Of a stretch of DNA of 55,904 nt, positions 22,157 to 33,855 are shown piece after piece. Origin of the DNA: Laetiporus sulphureus 93-53 (taxonomy: Eukaryota > Basidiomycota > Agaricomycetes > Polyporales > Laetiporaceae); assembly GCF_001632365.1 (NCBI RefSeq), contig NW_024468609.1, forward strand, positions 1 to 55,904. Direction: 5' to 3'. The translations under genes were made by a program, and so were the position numbers. The notes under the pieces are model-generated. The model made no database searches. It saw only the letters and a list, made by a program, of their open reading frames with translations, and was not told the DNA's origin. Numbering within the stretch: the stretch's first letter is position 1; the number at the start of each line of letters is the position of its first letter.

Positions 22157-25100
22157 ATGTCCAACCCAGTGCGCGAGATTCAAGGCGTGGGGGGCCCGAT
22201 GCCTGCAATCCCGGACGACTTGACGATCGTGCAGTTTATGCTGGACCGCGCGAATGAGCATCCGAGCAGGCCAGATGTGGCGAGGAGAGAGGAGCACCCG
22301 TGGATGATTGAGAACGGGACGGGCAGGAAAGTCTTTGTCAAGGAGGTGAGTAGCATCTGGAGATGCCCAAGGCGCGGAGGACTTGGCTTGGCTGCCGCCG
22401 GTCCATGTCGTTCTCTTGAGCAGGAGTCGGGACGCCACAAACTCGATGAGGTGACCGTCGGCGCGCTCTTTCCGTCCTTTATGCCAATCCTTGCCAACGT
22501 CCGGCGCCCAGTCCACTGTCAGTCGTGTACTTATATGCGTAATTACAGCTGCGGTACCGCACAAATGCACTCGCCAATGCTCTCCGCCGCCGATGGAATG
22601 TCGGTGCGTGCCCTTTGCTTTGACTAGGTAGCTTATGACGCTGATGCCCGACTACTGCTATCAGTGGAAGATGATGTCGGTGAGTCTCTCTCAACGTATG
22701 CTCTGCCTGTTGACGTTCAAGTGACGCGCTGTAGTGTGCTTATTTAGCCCGAATCACGTCGGTGCGTTTCTCGCAAGGTGCTGCTGTGCTCATTCTAAGC
22801 TGAACATTGCGTCGCATAGATTATCCCGTGATGGTCTGGTGCGCTCCTCGCTGGTATTCTCATCAATAGTTCATGTGTAACGCAACTTTCCTCCTTCTCA
22901 GGGCCGTCCACAGACTCGGCGCAATTGTAACGTATGTCCCCCTTTTTCCCTCAGCCTCGGTCACGTCTCCTATACGAGTTGTGGCGCTGCCGCTGGAGAA
23001 TCCAAGGGCACCTTTTGCAAGATATCCTGCAGCATCATGATATGCATTTGCTATTAATACCTAAGCATATTTGCTTGTCTTATCGTCTGCCCGTCGTAAG
23101 CTTCCCAGTCATATGCGGCTGCCTCGACATCATGCCGAGGGCCTCCACATCCCCCTGCCACCTGGTACCTCGACGACTCGGCTTGTCGCGATGTCTTCAT
23201 TTTGCTTCGCCCTTGCATACAGAGTCGAACCCGGCCCACACGCGGGGTACGAAGTCGGCATGGGACTGATGCCGCGCAAAGACCTCGCGATGTGAGCGCT
23301 CGTTTCGAAGAAGCGGCACCGCATCGAGCGTTGTAGCAAGAGCTCGAGGTCCTCACGACGGGTTATCTACACCTGCTTTCCAAGTTCTCCCTTTGTTTCT
23401 CAGTCTGCAGTACGAGAGCCCCGCCCTTTGATTCTACCGATTCAGCGCCACACACTGCGGAAGGGATGGACCGAGACGACCGCCTCCCCGTCTCTTCCCC
23501 AACTAACGCGTTCTCTCCCACCAATCCAGCACCGCCAACCCCGCATACACCGCCTCGGAGCTCGTCCATCAGCTCAAAATCACCAACGCGCGCCTCATCC
23601 TCGTTCACTCCGCTCACTACGCCGTCGCCCTCGAGGCCGCGCGCACAGTCGGCATCCCCGAGGCGAACATCATCCTCGTCGAGGGCTCAACAGGTAAGGC
23701 AGCGACCGTCCCGGAGCTCATCGAGGAGGGCGCGCGCGCGCCGAAGGCATATGAGGAGCGCAGACTCGCGCCTGGGGAGGCCAAGACGAAGTTGGCGTTC
23801 TTGAACTTCTCGAGCGGGACGACGGGCCTGCCGAAGGTGCGTTGTCGGCGTGGGTTCTCCGTGGTGTGGGGACGTCGCTGAGGCGGGGCGTAGGCGGTTA
23901 TGATCCAACATTATGCGCTCGTCGCGAATGTCTTACAGATCGCGGCGTATGCGAACGCGGACACGAAGCCGTGGGAGCGGAGGACGTTCCGTTCCGGGGA
24001 CGTTTTTCTCGCAGGTGAGCGATCGCGTCTTAGCTTGACGGGTCGGTCCTTATTATTGTTGGAATGCGTGGTAGTGCTGCCGTTCTACCGTGAGTAGCTT
24101 GTGTAGAACCTTGCATGTCTAGGCGCTGACCGCAGGCATGCAGACGCGTACGGCCTCGCGTATATCATGCATTTCGGCTTCTTCTACGGCGTGCGTCTGT
24201 CCTTTCTGCGATTGTCCTTTTCCTCGCGCTCACGCGTCACGCGCAGATGCCCCTCGTTGTGGTCCCAAAGTTCAACTTTGTGGATATGCTCCGTAGCATC
24301 GAGCGCCACCGCATCAACATGCTCCCGTACGTCCGCCACGCGTCTGCTCTCCTTCCATCTGACTCAGTCTGGCATAGGACCGTCCCACCGATAGTCGTGC
24401 TGTTCTGCAAGGCAAGTCCGCATGCGCTGTTCTCGATTTCAATGCTCACGTCGGCCCCTTCTCCTGTGCAGCACCCAGATGTGAAGAAGTACGACCTCAG
24501 CTCGGTACGGGTGATCATGTGTGGCGCAGCGCCGCTCTCAGGCGAGCTCAGCGACCAGCTCGCCGCGGAGGTCTTCCAGGACGTACAGATCGGGCAGGGC
24601 TTCGGTGAGTGCTCCCCCTCTCTCCCCGTTCCGTCCGCGCTCGTCGCTGACGCTTCGCGCCAGGCATGACCGAGACGTTCACGATCGTCGCCCTCCCGCG
24701 GCACGACCAGGTGATCGGCACGCCAGGGAGTGCAGGGGTGCTCATACCTGGGATCACCGCGCGTGTCGTGCGCCCGGATGGGAGCGACTGCGCTCCGGAC
24801 GAGCCGGGCCAGTTCGTTCTGACGGGCCCGGCGATGGCGCTTGGGTATTGGAACAACGAACAGGCGTGAGTGGCATCTATCTGTGTATGGTGCGATGTCG
24901 TTGTAACGTGGTGCGGTGTAGGACGAAGGAGACGTTTGTGGATGGGTGGGTGTACACGGGCGATGAGGTGACGATCAATGACAGGGCGGAGCTGTTTGTC
25001 GTTGATAGGATCAAGGTGCGCGATAGTCCGATCGGGTTTTACACTTGTTAACTGTGCATTATAGGAGCTCCTAAAAGTCCGCGGCTTCCAGGGTGCGTAC

Positions 25101-25593
25101 ATATGTCTTTGATTCTTGGGTGACTTATGTCCCTTATGATCGTTTGCAGTGGCGCCTGCGGAGCTCGAAGGCTTCCTGCTCACGCATCCGGACGTCTCGG
25201 ACGCGTGCGTCGTCGGCCTCCCTGACGACTACCACGGCGACCTCCCGCTCGCATTCGTCGTGCCCAGCGTCAGCGCGCTCGAGCGTATCAAGAAGGACCC
25301 TGCAGAGGGGGAGCGCGTCAAGGCCGCGCTGATTAAGGTTCGTCAGGACCCCCCCCCCCCGGCGCTGTCACTGCTTTCGTCTCATCGCTGGATGTGGCTG
25401 ACGTCTACGTGTGCGTGTGCTACAGTACGTCGCGGACGGGAAGGTATACTACAAGCAGCTCTCTGCGGGCGTCGAGTTTACGGATGTGATACCGAGAAAC
25501 CCGAGCGGGAAGCTGTTGAGGAGGTATTTGCGCGATAAGGCGAAGGAGTTGCGTGGGGTGGGACAGAAGGCAAAGGCGAAGGCGAAGCTGTGA
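22157..25593 (+). CDS. Acyl-CoA synthetase / 4-coumarate-CoA ligase family enzyme, probably peroxisomal
   Basis: Eighteen exons splice to 583 residues: 22157-22345, 22549-22603, 22665-22679, 22735-22761, 22820-22838, 22902-22931, 23530-23836, 23894-24014, 24075-24089, 24144-24190, 24247-24326, 24378-24411, 24472-24604, 24664-24865, 24922-25015, 25065-25092, 25150-25337, 25426-25593. The enzyme activates a carboxylic acid with ATP and joins it to CoA. The AMP-binding P-loop FSSGTTGLPK is at about 205-214. GMTETF, GDEVTIND and VDRIKELLKVRGFQ follow. The catalytic Lys sits in NPSGKLL at about 557. The C-terminus is AKL, an accepted PTS1 peroxisomal signal, which points to beta-oxidation or aromatic acid activation. 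Several exons are only 15-34 nt. One intron uses GC-AG (24412-24471). The sixth intron is 598 nt, against about 57 nt for most others. The acid substrate is unknown. Confidence 0.88.
22932..23529 (+). other. Unusually long intron 6 of the acyl-CoA synthetase gene
   Basis: A GTATGT donor and CCAG acceptor enclose 598 bases, while most other introns in this gene are 49-61 nt. Splicing restores the expected VHRLGAIVT to ANPAYTASELV transition. No domain or repeat was recognised inside. An insertion into a short ancestral intron is the simplest explanation. Confidence 0.6.
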
Positions 25594-28500
25594 GGCCTTG
25601 AGGGCTCAGGAAGCTGGTGCGTGCGCGAGTTGGGATGCTGTATAGAGCGTAGATGTCTGTCTTGGGTTATGTTTGTGTTTGGTCGTTGTGCTTGGATCTG
25701 TGATGGATATTTCTTCCGTTGTCTATAATACAGTGTCCATCGGTTGTTTGAGTCTCCCGTGCACGGCTGCTCTCATGCACGTAGTGCCACCTACCTATAA
25801 TCATTCAAGATGACAAGAGTAATCCATGTCGGTGTCCTGTGGCAGGTGCGCTACACGAGTAGCGAGACTCACGTTCAATCTATTGCGTGTGACAATTGCG
25901 CCAAAACACACTTGAGCAATGCCAGTGTGCCGGCGTTAGTCGACACTTGTTTGTGAATTCTGCCAACTGTGCACTCACAAATACTGGCTCTTGAATAAGA
26001 AAAATGCCATCTAGGCCTAAGTGTTGGGACATCAGTTGAATACTTCTTTGAAGCCGGTATTGGTGCCGACATAGAAAAAACAAGTAGTATGATAACACTG
26101 TCACCAGTTTACATTATATTCACAATGTGGGAGCAAACTCATTATAAGTGCTCAAAGATCAATGTCAATGTTTGCACCTGAAATTGTTTCAATAGCATGT
26201 GTGTTTGGAATTTCACATTTATAGTTTATAGCTCATCTTTCAGATCACAATTTCTGACTCATAGAAAACATAAAAGGTTCTATTTGATAATGACAATGTT
26301 ACAAATATATCTCATAAGCGTGACCACACCACTCATTCATTCTGATAAAAAAAACATAACTCATTGCCTATGGTAAAATGCAGATCAAGGAGGCCCCATT
26401 CAAGGTGCACCCATTATTTGTTATACAGGAAATCTTAGCCTTCAAATATATGTTCACACTCAGATGAATTATGAGGCATATATTAAAGAGGATTAGATGA
26501 GAATTTGACAGTGCTGGAGAACATCACATGGTTGAATTTAAAATGCCTTTTCATGTACATGTCCTCAGCAGGTTTGTAAATTCAGCATGATTAGCATCAT
26601 GAAGGCTTGAACTATTATAGAAGATTTGGAGAGTCACAAATGTAGTAATCTATGGTAAAGCAGCAGATGAATGGCCCATATGAGATAGCTGCAAAGCAGC
26701 ACAAAAAGATAGCACCTCCTGCTGAGCAGATCATGGTCACTGCACCACTGATCCTCAATGGAGGGTACATGCCTGGAGATTTACTGGTTCAAGAGAAGCA
26801 ACAGCGATCGAGCTCCAGTGTAACACACGCATAGGAATGTCGGCCACAAAACCAGCACCGAAGTTGATGCATCGAGCGCTCGATCACGTGAAACGTATAA
26901 GCGCCGGCCCGAGGACGCCCTTCGAACGGCTTGCATGCAACCCATTGAGCATTTAAAGGCTTCTTCCACATATTTCCAGACGATTGAACCAGGGAACGAG
27001 TCGAATAACCGTGTAAGAATATGACATTGATGGCATCTGCAGGATGGATCGTGGATTCGTGTTCGAGACCCAATCAGCCTGGGGCCAGAGCAAACACGAA
27101 GACCTAATTATAATCTATGATCGCAACGATTCAGATTGGTCATGGAGGTACAGCAGACTGCATGATCAGAAAATTCTGAAAGGAAGGATTCGTTGGATAT
27201 TGTTTCACAGAATGCATTCTCGAAGCTGATGAACTCGCCTAGGAGTTTGGCACCTTCGAGAACTGTGTCTGTACGGCCCACTTCAGCTCAGGGCGACAAC
27301 GTAGGTAGACCCGGAAGTTGGTGCAACGTTCCGTTGCTTCGCTCGGCCAGGCGGAGATTTCTTCATGAGATAGATGTATAGTTGTCAGATACAGTGCGTC
27401 CTGAAGTGGAGAATTCAAGATTCCATCAGACATGCAGACGTCAGAGGCGCGGCATTCCGTACCCTCGGAGTCGATCTGGTGGGATGTAGGTCGGTCTCCA
27501 CAGCACAGAAGCACAGTGAGAAAGATATTCTCGTAACAGGACCGAGGCATTCGACGGTGGCAACGGAGCGAAAGAAGGCGGAAGAGCTGGGAGAGAAGGT
27601 TGTCCGAGGGAGAATCGCGCGTGTATGGGCCGCTCTTGTGTAATGTGTTACCAAACGCGAAGAGGATCGTCGTACATGAGTTAGAAAGCGTCGAGGTTAG
27701 AGTTGGGAATTGACGATAATTGCGAGCCCGAGCGGATGGCGCGCTTCGCGAGAGATGCAGATGCCATCAGCGGAGAATTAACCGAAAGAATTCGCGAGGA
27801 CATACGTCTTGATTGCGATGCCGTCGGAATAGGCGATGTATTGAATCGCTTAGCGTGAGCGAACGGGAACACATCGAGACACGGGACCCGATGTTTACGT
27901 CGAAGCGGTGAGAACGTAAGAGCGAGTTCGTTGGAGGAAAGAGCACTGCGCTGTCCGAGGAGGGCGCGTCGAGGACGAGCTCTGGACTTGTTATGAGCGG
28001 GCCGGTATTCAAAGCGGCTGTCGGTGTGCTTCCGGAAGACGAAAGACCGGAAATGAGGCCGTCGGTCAATGGACGCAGAAGTTGGCGACCTCGCTCTGTC
28101 GTCGGACGATCATAGAGGTCGGCATCAGGATGCGTATGTCGATGTTGCGGACGGAGGCGGGGAGATGGTGGAGAGAGGGCGGGGGAGATGCCGCGGCCGG
28201 TGGCGAGGAAGGTGGCGGAGATCGACGGGCAACGCGGGGGACGAGGATATATGCGCGTGCTCGTTGTTTGAGAGCAGTTCCTCCCCGTCTTTCCTCCCGT
28301 CGGCGCTGTGTCACATATAAGGCTTAGCCCATGGTGTGGCATGTGTCGCTTCTGTCAGGGACGCGGGTTATCGCCTCTCCCAATATCTGCATCGTCGAGT
28401 GCGAACTCTGTCAACATCCCGTCCATATTTGACCTTCCCACTCAACTCCCTCCTCCCCTCCCCTCTCTTTCGTCCATCCACCGACCTCACACCCACGAAC

Positions 28501-28660
28501 ATAGCCAAGCCCCATGCTGCAGACCCTCTACGGTGTCCCTCACATCGGTACGTGCCTGCGCGCTCTCCCGGATCCTGTCTCTCATCATCGGCTCCTCCTA
28601 CCGCAAGCTGCCCGCGATGCGTTTCTCCTCCACTCCTCGAGCTGCTTCTCAACGCAAGCT
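25594..28660. other. Long gene-poor interval
   Basis: About 3 kb with no supported gene. It holds the synthetase 3' region, an AT-rich island (about 25870-26800), and a GC-rich stretch at 27700-28320 with overlapping chance frames on both strands. A TATA-like CACATATAAGG lies at about 28313-28322, some 340 bases before the next F-box start. Confidence 0.5.
25870..26800. other. AT-rich island
   Basis: Base composition drops to roughly one third G+C, well below the flanking genes, and all frames are full of stops. Such islands in basidiomycetes are often relics of mobile elements, but I found no terminal repeats or transposase motif. Confidence 0.5.
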
Positions 28661-30136
28661 ATGAACATCCTCGACCTCAACTCTGACGTTCTTTCCATGA
28701 TACTCTCCTTTGTGTCTCCGCCAGAGGCCATGCAGCTCGCCCTCACCTGCCACAACGCCTACGACGTCGCCATGCCCCGCTTTCTCTCAGAGGTCACCCT
28801 CGGATGCACCGACAGCATGAGCGGCCCCGAGCAGATCACTCTCTTCTGTAAGTATATGCTGGCCAACATCAAGGACCGTCTCCGCCATCTCAGGGCCCTC
28901 GAGATCAAGGAAGGCGCTTTTGTTAGCTCCTCCGAACAGGACGGCCGCGAGACCTGGGTTTCCGACTTTTCCTGCGCTGCTATCCTCGCCGATACCCTCC
29001 GCCAGGCGGTCCACCTCCGCAAGCTCAACATCGTCGAACTCGAGCCCCTCCTCGCCAGCCAGCCCGCCGTCGGCGAGGCCCTCTCCCACCTGCCGCGCCT
29101 TACTGACGTCTCCTTCCATTATATCGGCAAGTGCACCCTCGAGATGCTCAAGCACACGACGTGCCATCCCAAACGCCTCGAATTCGGCATGTGGAAGGAC
29201 GGCTCCCGCGTCGCAGGCGACACCGCCGCGTTTGACGAGTACGCGTCCTCTCTCCAGACGCTCAACCTCTGGCAGTGCGCGTGCCTTCTCGAGAGCTTCA
29301 GCGAGAGCTACGTGTCACACGGCGTCCGCGTGCTCGGTCTTGGCGGGCGCGTCCCACTCCTCTCCACCATCTCCCGCGAGTTCCCCAACGTGCGCTCTAT
29401 CACGTTCGCCCCGGAGTGTTCCGTCGAGGAGGAGACGCCCTCTGCGTCTTGGCCGGGACTTGATTTGGTCGAGACGAGCATCCCGCACCCGTTCTTCTCG
29501 TGCACCGTTCGCAGGCTCGAGCTCAAGTACACCCTCGGCACGACGCTCAAGCGGTTCTCTTCCAACCAGGTCATTGCGCGCACGGTTGAGCTCGTCAGGC
29601 AGACGAAGCCCGTCGTGTTATCGTGCGTCCTCGAGGCGGCGCTTGGCGGCGATTATCTTGACAAACTTGTCAACGTCATGCCGCAAGTGCGTTTCCTCGA
29701 GATTGAGTTCAACCCGCGTGAACTCAGGGTCCACGATGAGGTGCACGATATCGAGTTCTGGATGGTGAGCCGGTCGGCGTGTTCTTACGGGGGTGGTTCT
29801 GACAGGCGTCGTTAGAACCGTCACATCCCGCGCCTTGCGAAGCTCCCGCTCGTGGGCATCTCGTTGCAGGGGAGTCCCCGCAAGCGCAGTGACAATGTGC
29901 GCGAGACGATCGACAAGGTTGCATATGCGGCGGCGATGCACATCCCAACACTGAAGTATGTCGGCATTGGCCTCCCTGTGAAGAGCTATTTCTCGAGCGG
30001 TACGGGACGCTCGTTGACGTGGTTCCGCGTGAAGATGCGCATGGAGGGCGGCGAGCCGCTGTTGGAGATTCTGAATAGCGGGCACGGCGAGGCGGTGCGG
30101 CATGAGATGCGCTTGTTAGAACGCGTCAGCTCGTGA
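28661..30136 (+). CDS. F-box protein, paralogue 4 of 6
   Basis: Two exons (28661-29764, 29816-30136) with a 51-nt phase-0 intron encode 474 residues. The ATG at 28661 begins MNILDLNSDVLSMILSFV, aligning with the other F-box starts. The ATG at 28514 would add an unrelated leader. The F-box is in residues 3-40 and is followed by the conserved FCKYMLANIKDRLRHLRALEI block. The middle contains irregular leucine-rich strands (FPNVRSITF). Exon 1 ends DIEFWM, and exon 2 starts NRHIPRLAKLPLVGI. The signature is IPTLKYVGI, then LTWFRVK. Codon use is strongly C-ending, which suggests better expression or higher local GC than the neighbouring members. It likely acts as an SCF receptor with unknown target. 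Confidence 0.8.
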
Positions 30137-30552
30137 GGCTCATTTGCGGATAGGGAGCATGCGTTTCGCGTGGGATTTGCCCAACAATATAGAAAGAACA
30201 AGGTCTTGGTTTGTGTCTGGTTTTGTCGTTGATCTTGGAATTTTTGGATCGCTGAACTGACGGTGCTTGCTCTTGTATCTTATCCGTCATATATCCTTGC
30301 TTTTTTTTCTGCGTGGAGCGGACCAATCTCTGCTGTACGATTGCTTTTGCCTGCGCTAAAAAGTGCATTTTTATGTTCGCTGCCTGCTTTCCGACGATGT
30401 ACAACAGTTCCCACAAAACGATCATGCGCATGCGTTGAGTGGCTCGTCGCGGGCGGTTGGTAGCACGTGTCGCGAGAGTCAGAGGTGCCGCTCCAAATCA
30501 GGACCAAACAAACGCTCATCGTGCGTCCTCATCGTCGTCGACGGCGTCCACG
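30137..30552. other. Short intergenic region
   Basis: About 415 bases between two plus-strand genes. It must hold the terminator of the F-box gene and the promoter of the FHA gene. No motif was recognised. Confidence 0.5.
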
Positions 30553-33313
30553 ATGCCCACGCCGTTCTCCACGCCGCATTCGGCCCCCGTGCCCCTCCCC
30601 GCTCTTTACCTCTACCCTCTCAACGAGTCTTTTGCCCCCAAGCACATCTCCCTCATCAACAACCAGCGCGTCAAGATCGGCCGCCAGACCAATGCCAAGA
30701 CCGTACCCGCAGAGCGCAACGGTTACTTTGACTCCAAGGTCCTCAGCAGGCAGCATGCGGAAGTCTGGGAGGAAGGCGGAAAGGTGCGTGGATCGGGCTA
30801 AGCTCGTCGCGCGGTGGCTGCGATGCTCATGGTGTGGGCGACGCCATGCAGATATTCATCAAGGACGTCAAGAGCTCCAACGGTACCTTCATCAATGGCG
30901 AGCGACTCAGCCCAGAGGGCCTCGAGTCCGACCCGTTCGAGCTCAAGTCGGACGACATCGTAGTACGTCTCTCTCGTTCCGCCGCTTGACTGCGACGCCG
31001 GGCGCCCGCTCACCGCGCCTCGCACTCGCGCACAGGAATTCGGCATCGACATTGTTGGAGAAGACAACAAGACGATCATCCATCACAAGGTCGCCGCGCG
31101 CGTCATGTGCGTCTTCACCGAGCAGGACGCGCAGGCTGCCGCACGCGCCGAGGCCGCACAGAACCCGCCCGCATACGGCACCGTCACTGGCCAGGCGCCC
31201 GGCGGCGGCGCGTTCTTCAGCAACGCGCAGCAGCAAGGCGCGAACGGGAATGCGGCTCAGCAGCGGAGGATGTCCATGCAGCCCGGCATGCTCAATATGG
31301 GCTCGATCTCGAATATGCGCCCCCCTGGGAAGAGCGGGCTTACGTTTGATCATATCCTTAGTAGATTGCAGGGCGAGCTGCAGAAGAGTCGCGATACGGG
31401 CGCGGAGCTGCACCAGTTGTCGGGGGCTATGAATGAGATTCATGAGACCCTCGGTGGGAACCCCGTATGTGCTACATTTATGGGTGATGTTCACTCTGAA
31501 GTAAGACCTCCCCTGCCTCGTGCATAGCCCGCAAACCTCCCTCCATATCCGTCGACTCTTCCACAGATTATGCCACCACAAACACAGCAACAACAAGAGG
31601 CAGCTTTACAACAACAGCAGCAGCAACAGCAACAGCAACAGCAAGCGTCGTCCGTTCCAGATTCAGCGTCTACGTTGCACGAGCTACAATCACAGCTTCG
31701 TGAGACGCAGATCTCGCTGGCCAGTTACGTCGAGAAGATCCGCGCACTCGAAGGCAGGCTCGCCGAGCACGATGCGATCAAGCGCGAGGTGAGCTCTATG
31801 CGGGAGCTGATGGAAGAGCGCAAACGTGAGATGGAGTTGTTGCGACGGCAGTCTGGGAGCCCCGCTCAGCCACGTCATGAGCACTCTCACCATGACGAGG
31901 AGCAGGACGAGCAGTATATGTCCGACGAAGACGATGCGCGGAGCGTTTCTACGGTAACTTCGCACCATTTAGACCGTGTGGAAGAGGAGGATGAGGAGCA
32001 ACTCGCAGTGGAGGACGAGGATGATGCGCGGCGCAGGCGAAGAGAAGAGTTCGATCGCCCGAGGACACCTGAGCCTACCATGGGCATGCCCGAGGATGAT
32101 GATGAGCAAGAACAGACACATCATCGCGAAATTGAAGTGCGGTCACGATCGCCTTCACCTTCACTTCCATCTGCACCTGCGCCTGGCCCTCCTCCGGCAG
32201 TACCAGAAGACTTCTCTGAGCGATTGGCGACATTGTCTCATCGACTCGAGTCCGCTCTTGCATTCTCACGAACGCTCGAAGCTCAGCACAGCGTTGCGCA
32301 ATCGACCATCTCAACGTTGGAGTCGAAGGTGACTGCCTTGGAAACTATGGTCCAGGAGACGCAAGCTCAAGTGCAGTTGCAAAACGAGGCGACACAGCAG
32401 CTAGCGGAAGTCGTGAAGAATGTAGAGCTTCCTACGCAATCGCCGCAGATCGCCGAGGAAGAACGTGCTCAGGAGCGAGATTTCTTGACCAACATGGTCA
32501 GCGAGTGGAAAAAGAGCATGGAAGATCAGTGGAGCAGTGCACAGGAGGAGTGGACGGAAGAGCGCGAGCGCCTCCGCCTCGCCCGCGAGGAGTGGGAGAC
32601 GCGCGTGCGTTCTGTGGAGGACGGGTTCGGAAGTGCCGTCTCGAAGGTAGAGGCAGGCATCGCTACACTAACGGCGATGCAGCACTCGCAGCCAAACGGC
32701 AGCGCCAAGCTGAACCATAGTGGCGGTTTGGTCACCCCGCCTAGTCCACGAAGCCTCTCGGCCGAGTCGAGTCGTCCCAGGCAGAGACGAAAACGTGCCA
32801 GTTCGTCGAGGGGCCGTTCACGTTCACGCTCACGATCAGGGTCTCCTGGTGCCAGTTTGGAGGCACACCCCGGGCCGTCGACTTCGTTTGCGTCGGGAGG
32901 CGAGGAGGGCCTGCGATCGTATCCGAACTCGCAGACGCGCAGGCGCTCGCCGTGGCCTATGGATGATTCGAGTGATTCGGAGACGCCCTCTGCTCTCGAT
33001 GCAAATGAGCAATCGAGCAAGGATGGAAGCAGCTCTGGAAGCAATGCCCAGGGTATGCCCTTCCCCATCACACCGGAGTCGTCGGTACTCAACCAGCCAA
33101 TAATTAAACCTGGCGATGCACCTGCCACGGCCACAGAACCTCGTGGGAAACCACCTCATAAGGAGTTGGTGAGTGTCGCCTTCCTATTGCTTGAGGAAGT
33201 TCTTGCTTACGTTCCACCAGCCGCAGTTCAATACATTGTCGACAGTTGTCGGTGTACTTGTTCTCAGTGTGGCAGCTGCGGCAGTGATATGGCGCGTAAA
33301 ACCGGAAACATGA
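30553..33313 (+). CDS. FHA-domain, coiled-coil, tail-anchored protein (SLMAP/Far10/HAM-4-like, STRIPAK)
   Basis: Five exons (30553-30783, 30852-30962, 31036-31464, 31567-33168, 33221-33313) give 821 residues, all with phase-0 GT-AG introns. Residues about 40-130 form a phosphothreonine-binding FHA domain: [33 protein letters not shown] and DIVEFGIDI. A run of Gln (about 262-282) follows, then acidic and long coiled-coil segments, an Arg/Ser-rich stretch, and a final hydrophobic helix ([16 protein letters not shown]) seven residues from the end. The FHA, coiled coil and tail anchor match SLMAP in animals and Far9/Far10 or HAM-4 in fungi. These are subunits of the STRIPAK phosphatase-kinase complex at ER or nuclear envelope membranes. 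In fungi STRIPAK governs cell fusion and fruiting. Only the last exon supplies the membrane anchor. Confidence 0.85.
31579..31640 (+). repeat. CAG/CAA polyglutamine microsatellite in the FHA gene
   Basis: A mixed CAG and CAA run encodes about 12 consecutive Gln plus flanking Gln-rich residues. It lies at the start of exon 4, between the FHA domain and the coiled coil. Length variation between strains is likely. Confidence 0.8.
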
Positions 33314-33855
33314 ATGATGGTACCGATCCAGTCAAAACAATCCTCATCCGATGCACGGTCGAGTTCAGCAAATTCGTCTTCGATACACTCGCTCATCGAT
33401 TCGCTGGTACTCCTTTCGCAGTCCCTCTCTGGGTTTCCGCCTTTCCTCAGTTCGTTTTCTGTCTGTCAAGATACCGTTCGTTACGTTTATTCTTGTCATT
33501 GTATCGCTCTCGATTGTGTCTGGACCTACTGCGAAGTATTAATGACCCTGATGATCTTCTCTAATATGAATATGGTCTCCTACTTGTTACAGGACGATTC
33601 GGTCTGGGAAGAAGACCGGCCACATTTCTGACAGACGATCCGTGACTAGCGAGAAGGATCCACACCATCTCAGTAGGGCATCTCGCCATCGTGATCTGTG
33701 GTGAGTGCAATCGTGCCGTTTCTATTGGTTGCTCTCAATGCATATCAAACTGCATTACAAGCGCGACGTGAGGCATTTACATATAGGATGCGGGTAAAAT
33801 TCTGAAGATGTGTAACGGGAGGCCTGCCGTCCAATGTGTGAATGACGCTCACTCG
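33314..33855. other. Intergenic between convergent genes
   Basis: About 540 bases hold the 3' ends of the FHA gene and of the minus-strand F-box gene. The frame continuing past the FHA stop comes only from reading through the unspliced last intron. Confidence 0.5.

Noticed and set aside
27767..28342. 191-codon minus-strand frame rich in Ser, Pro and Arg
   Set aside because: GC-rich low-complexity DNA is open on both strands here, and there is no motif or splice evidence.
28920..29768. 282-codon Ser/Arg/Pro-rich frame inside F-box paralogue 4
   Set aside because: It is the shifted frame of a gene with strong C-ending codons. The F-box frame has the domain and the correct splice.
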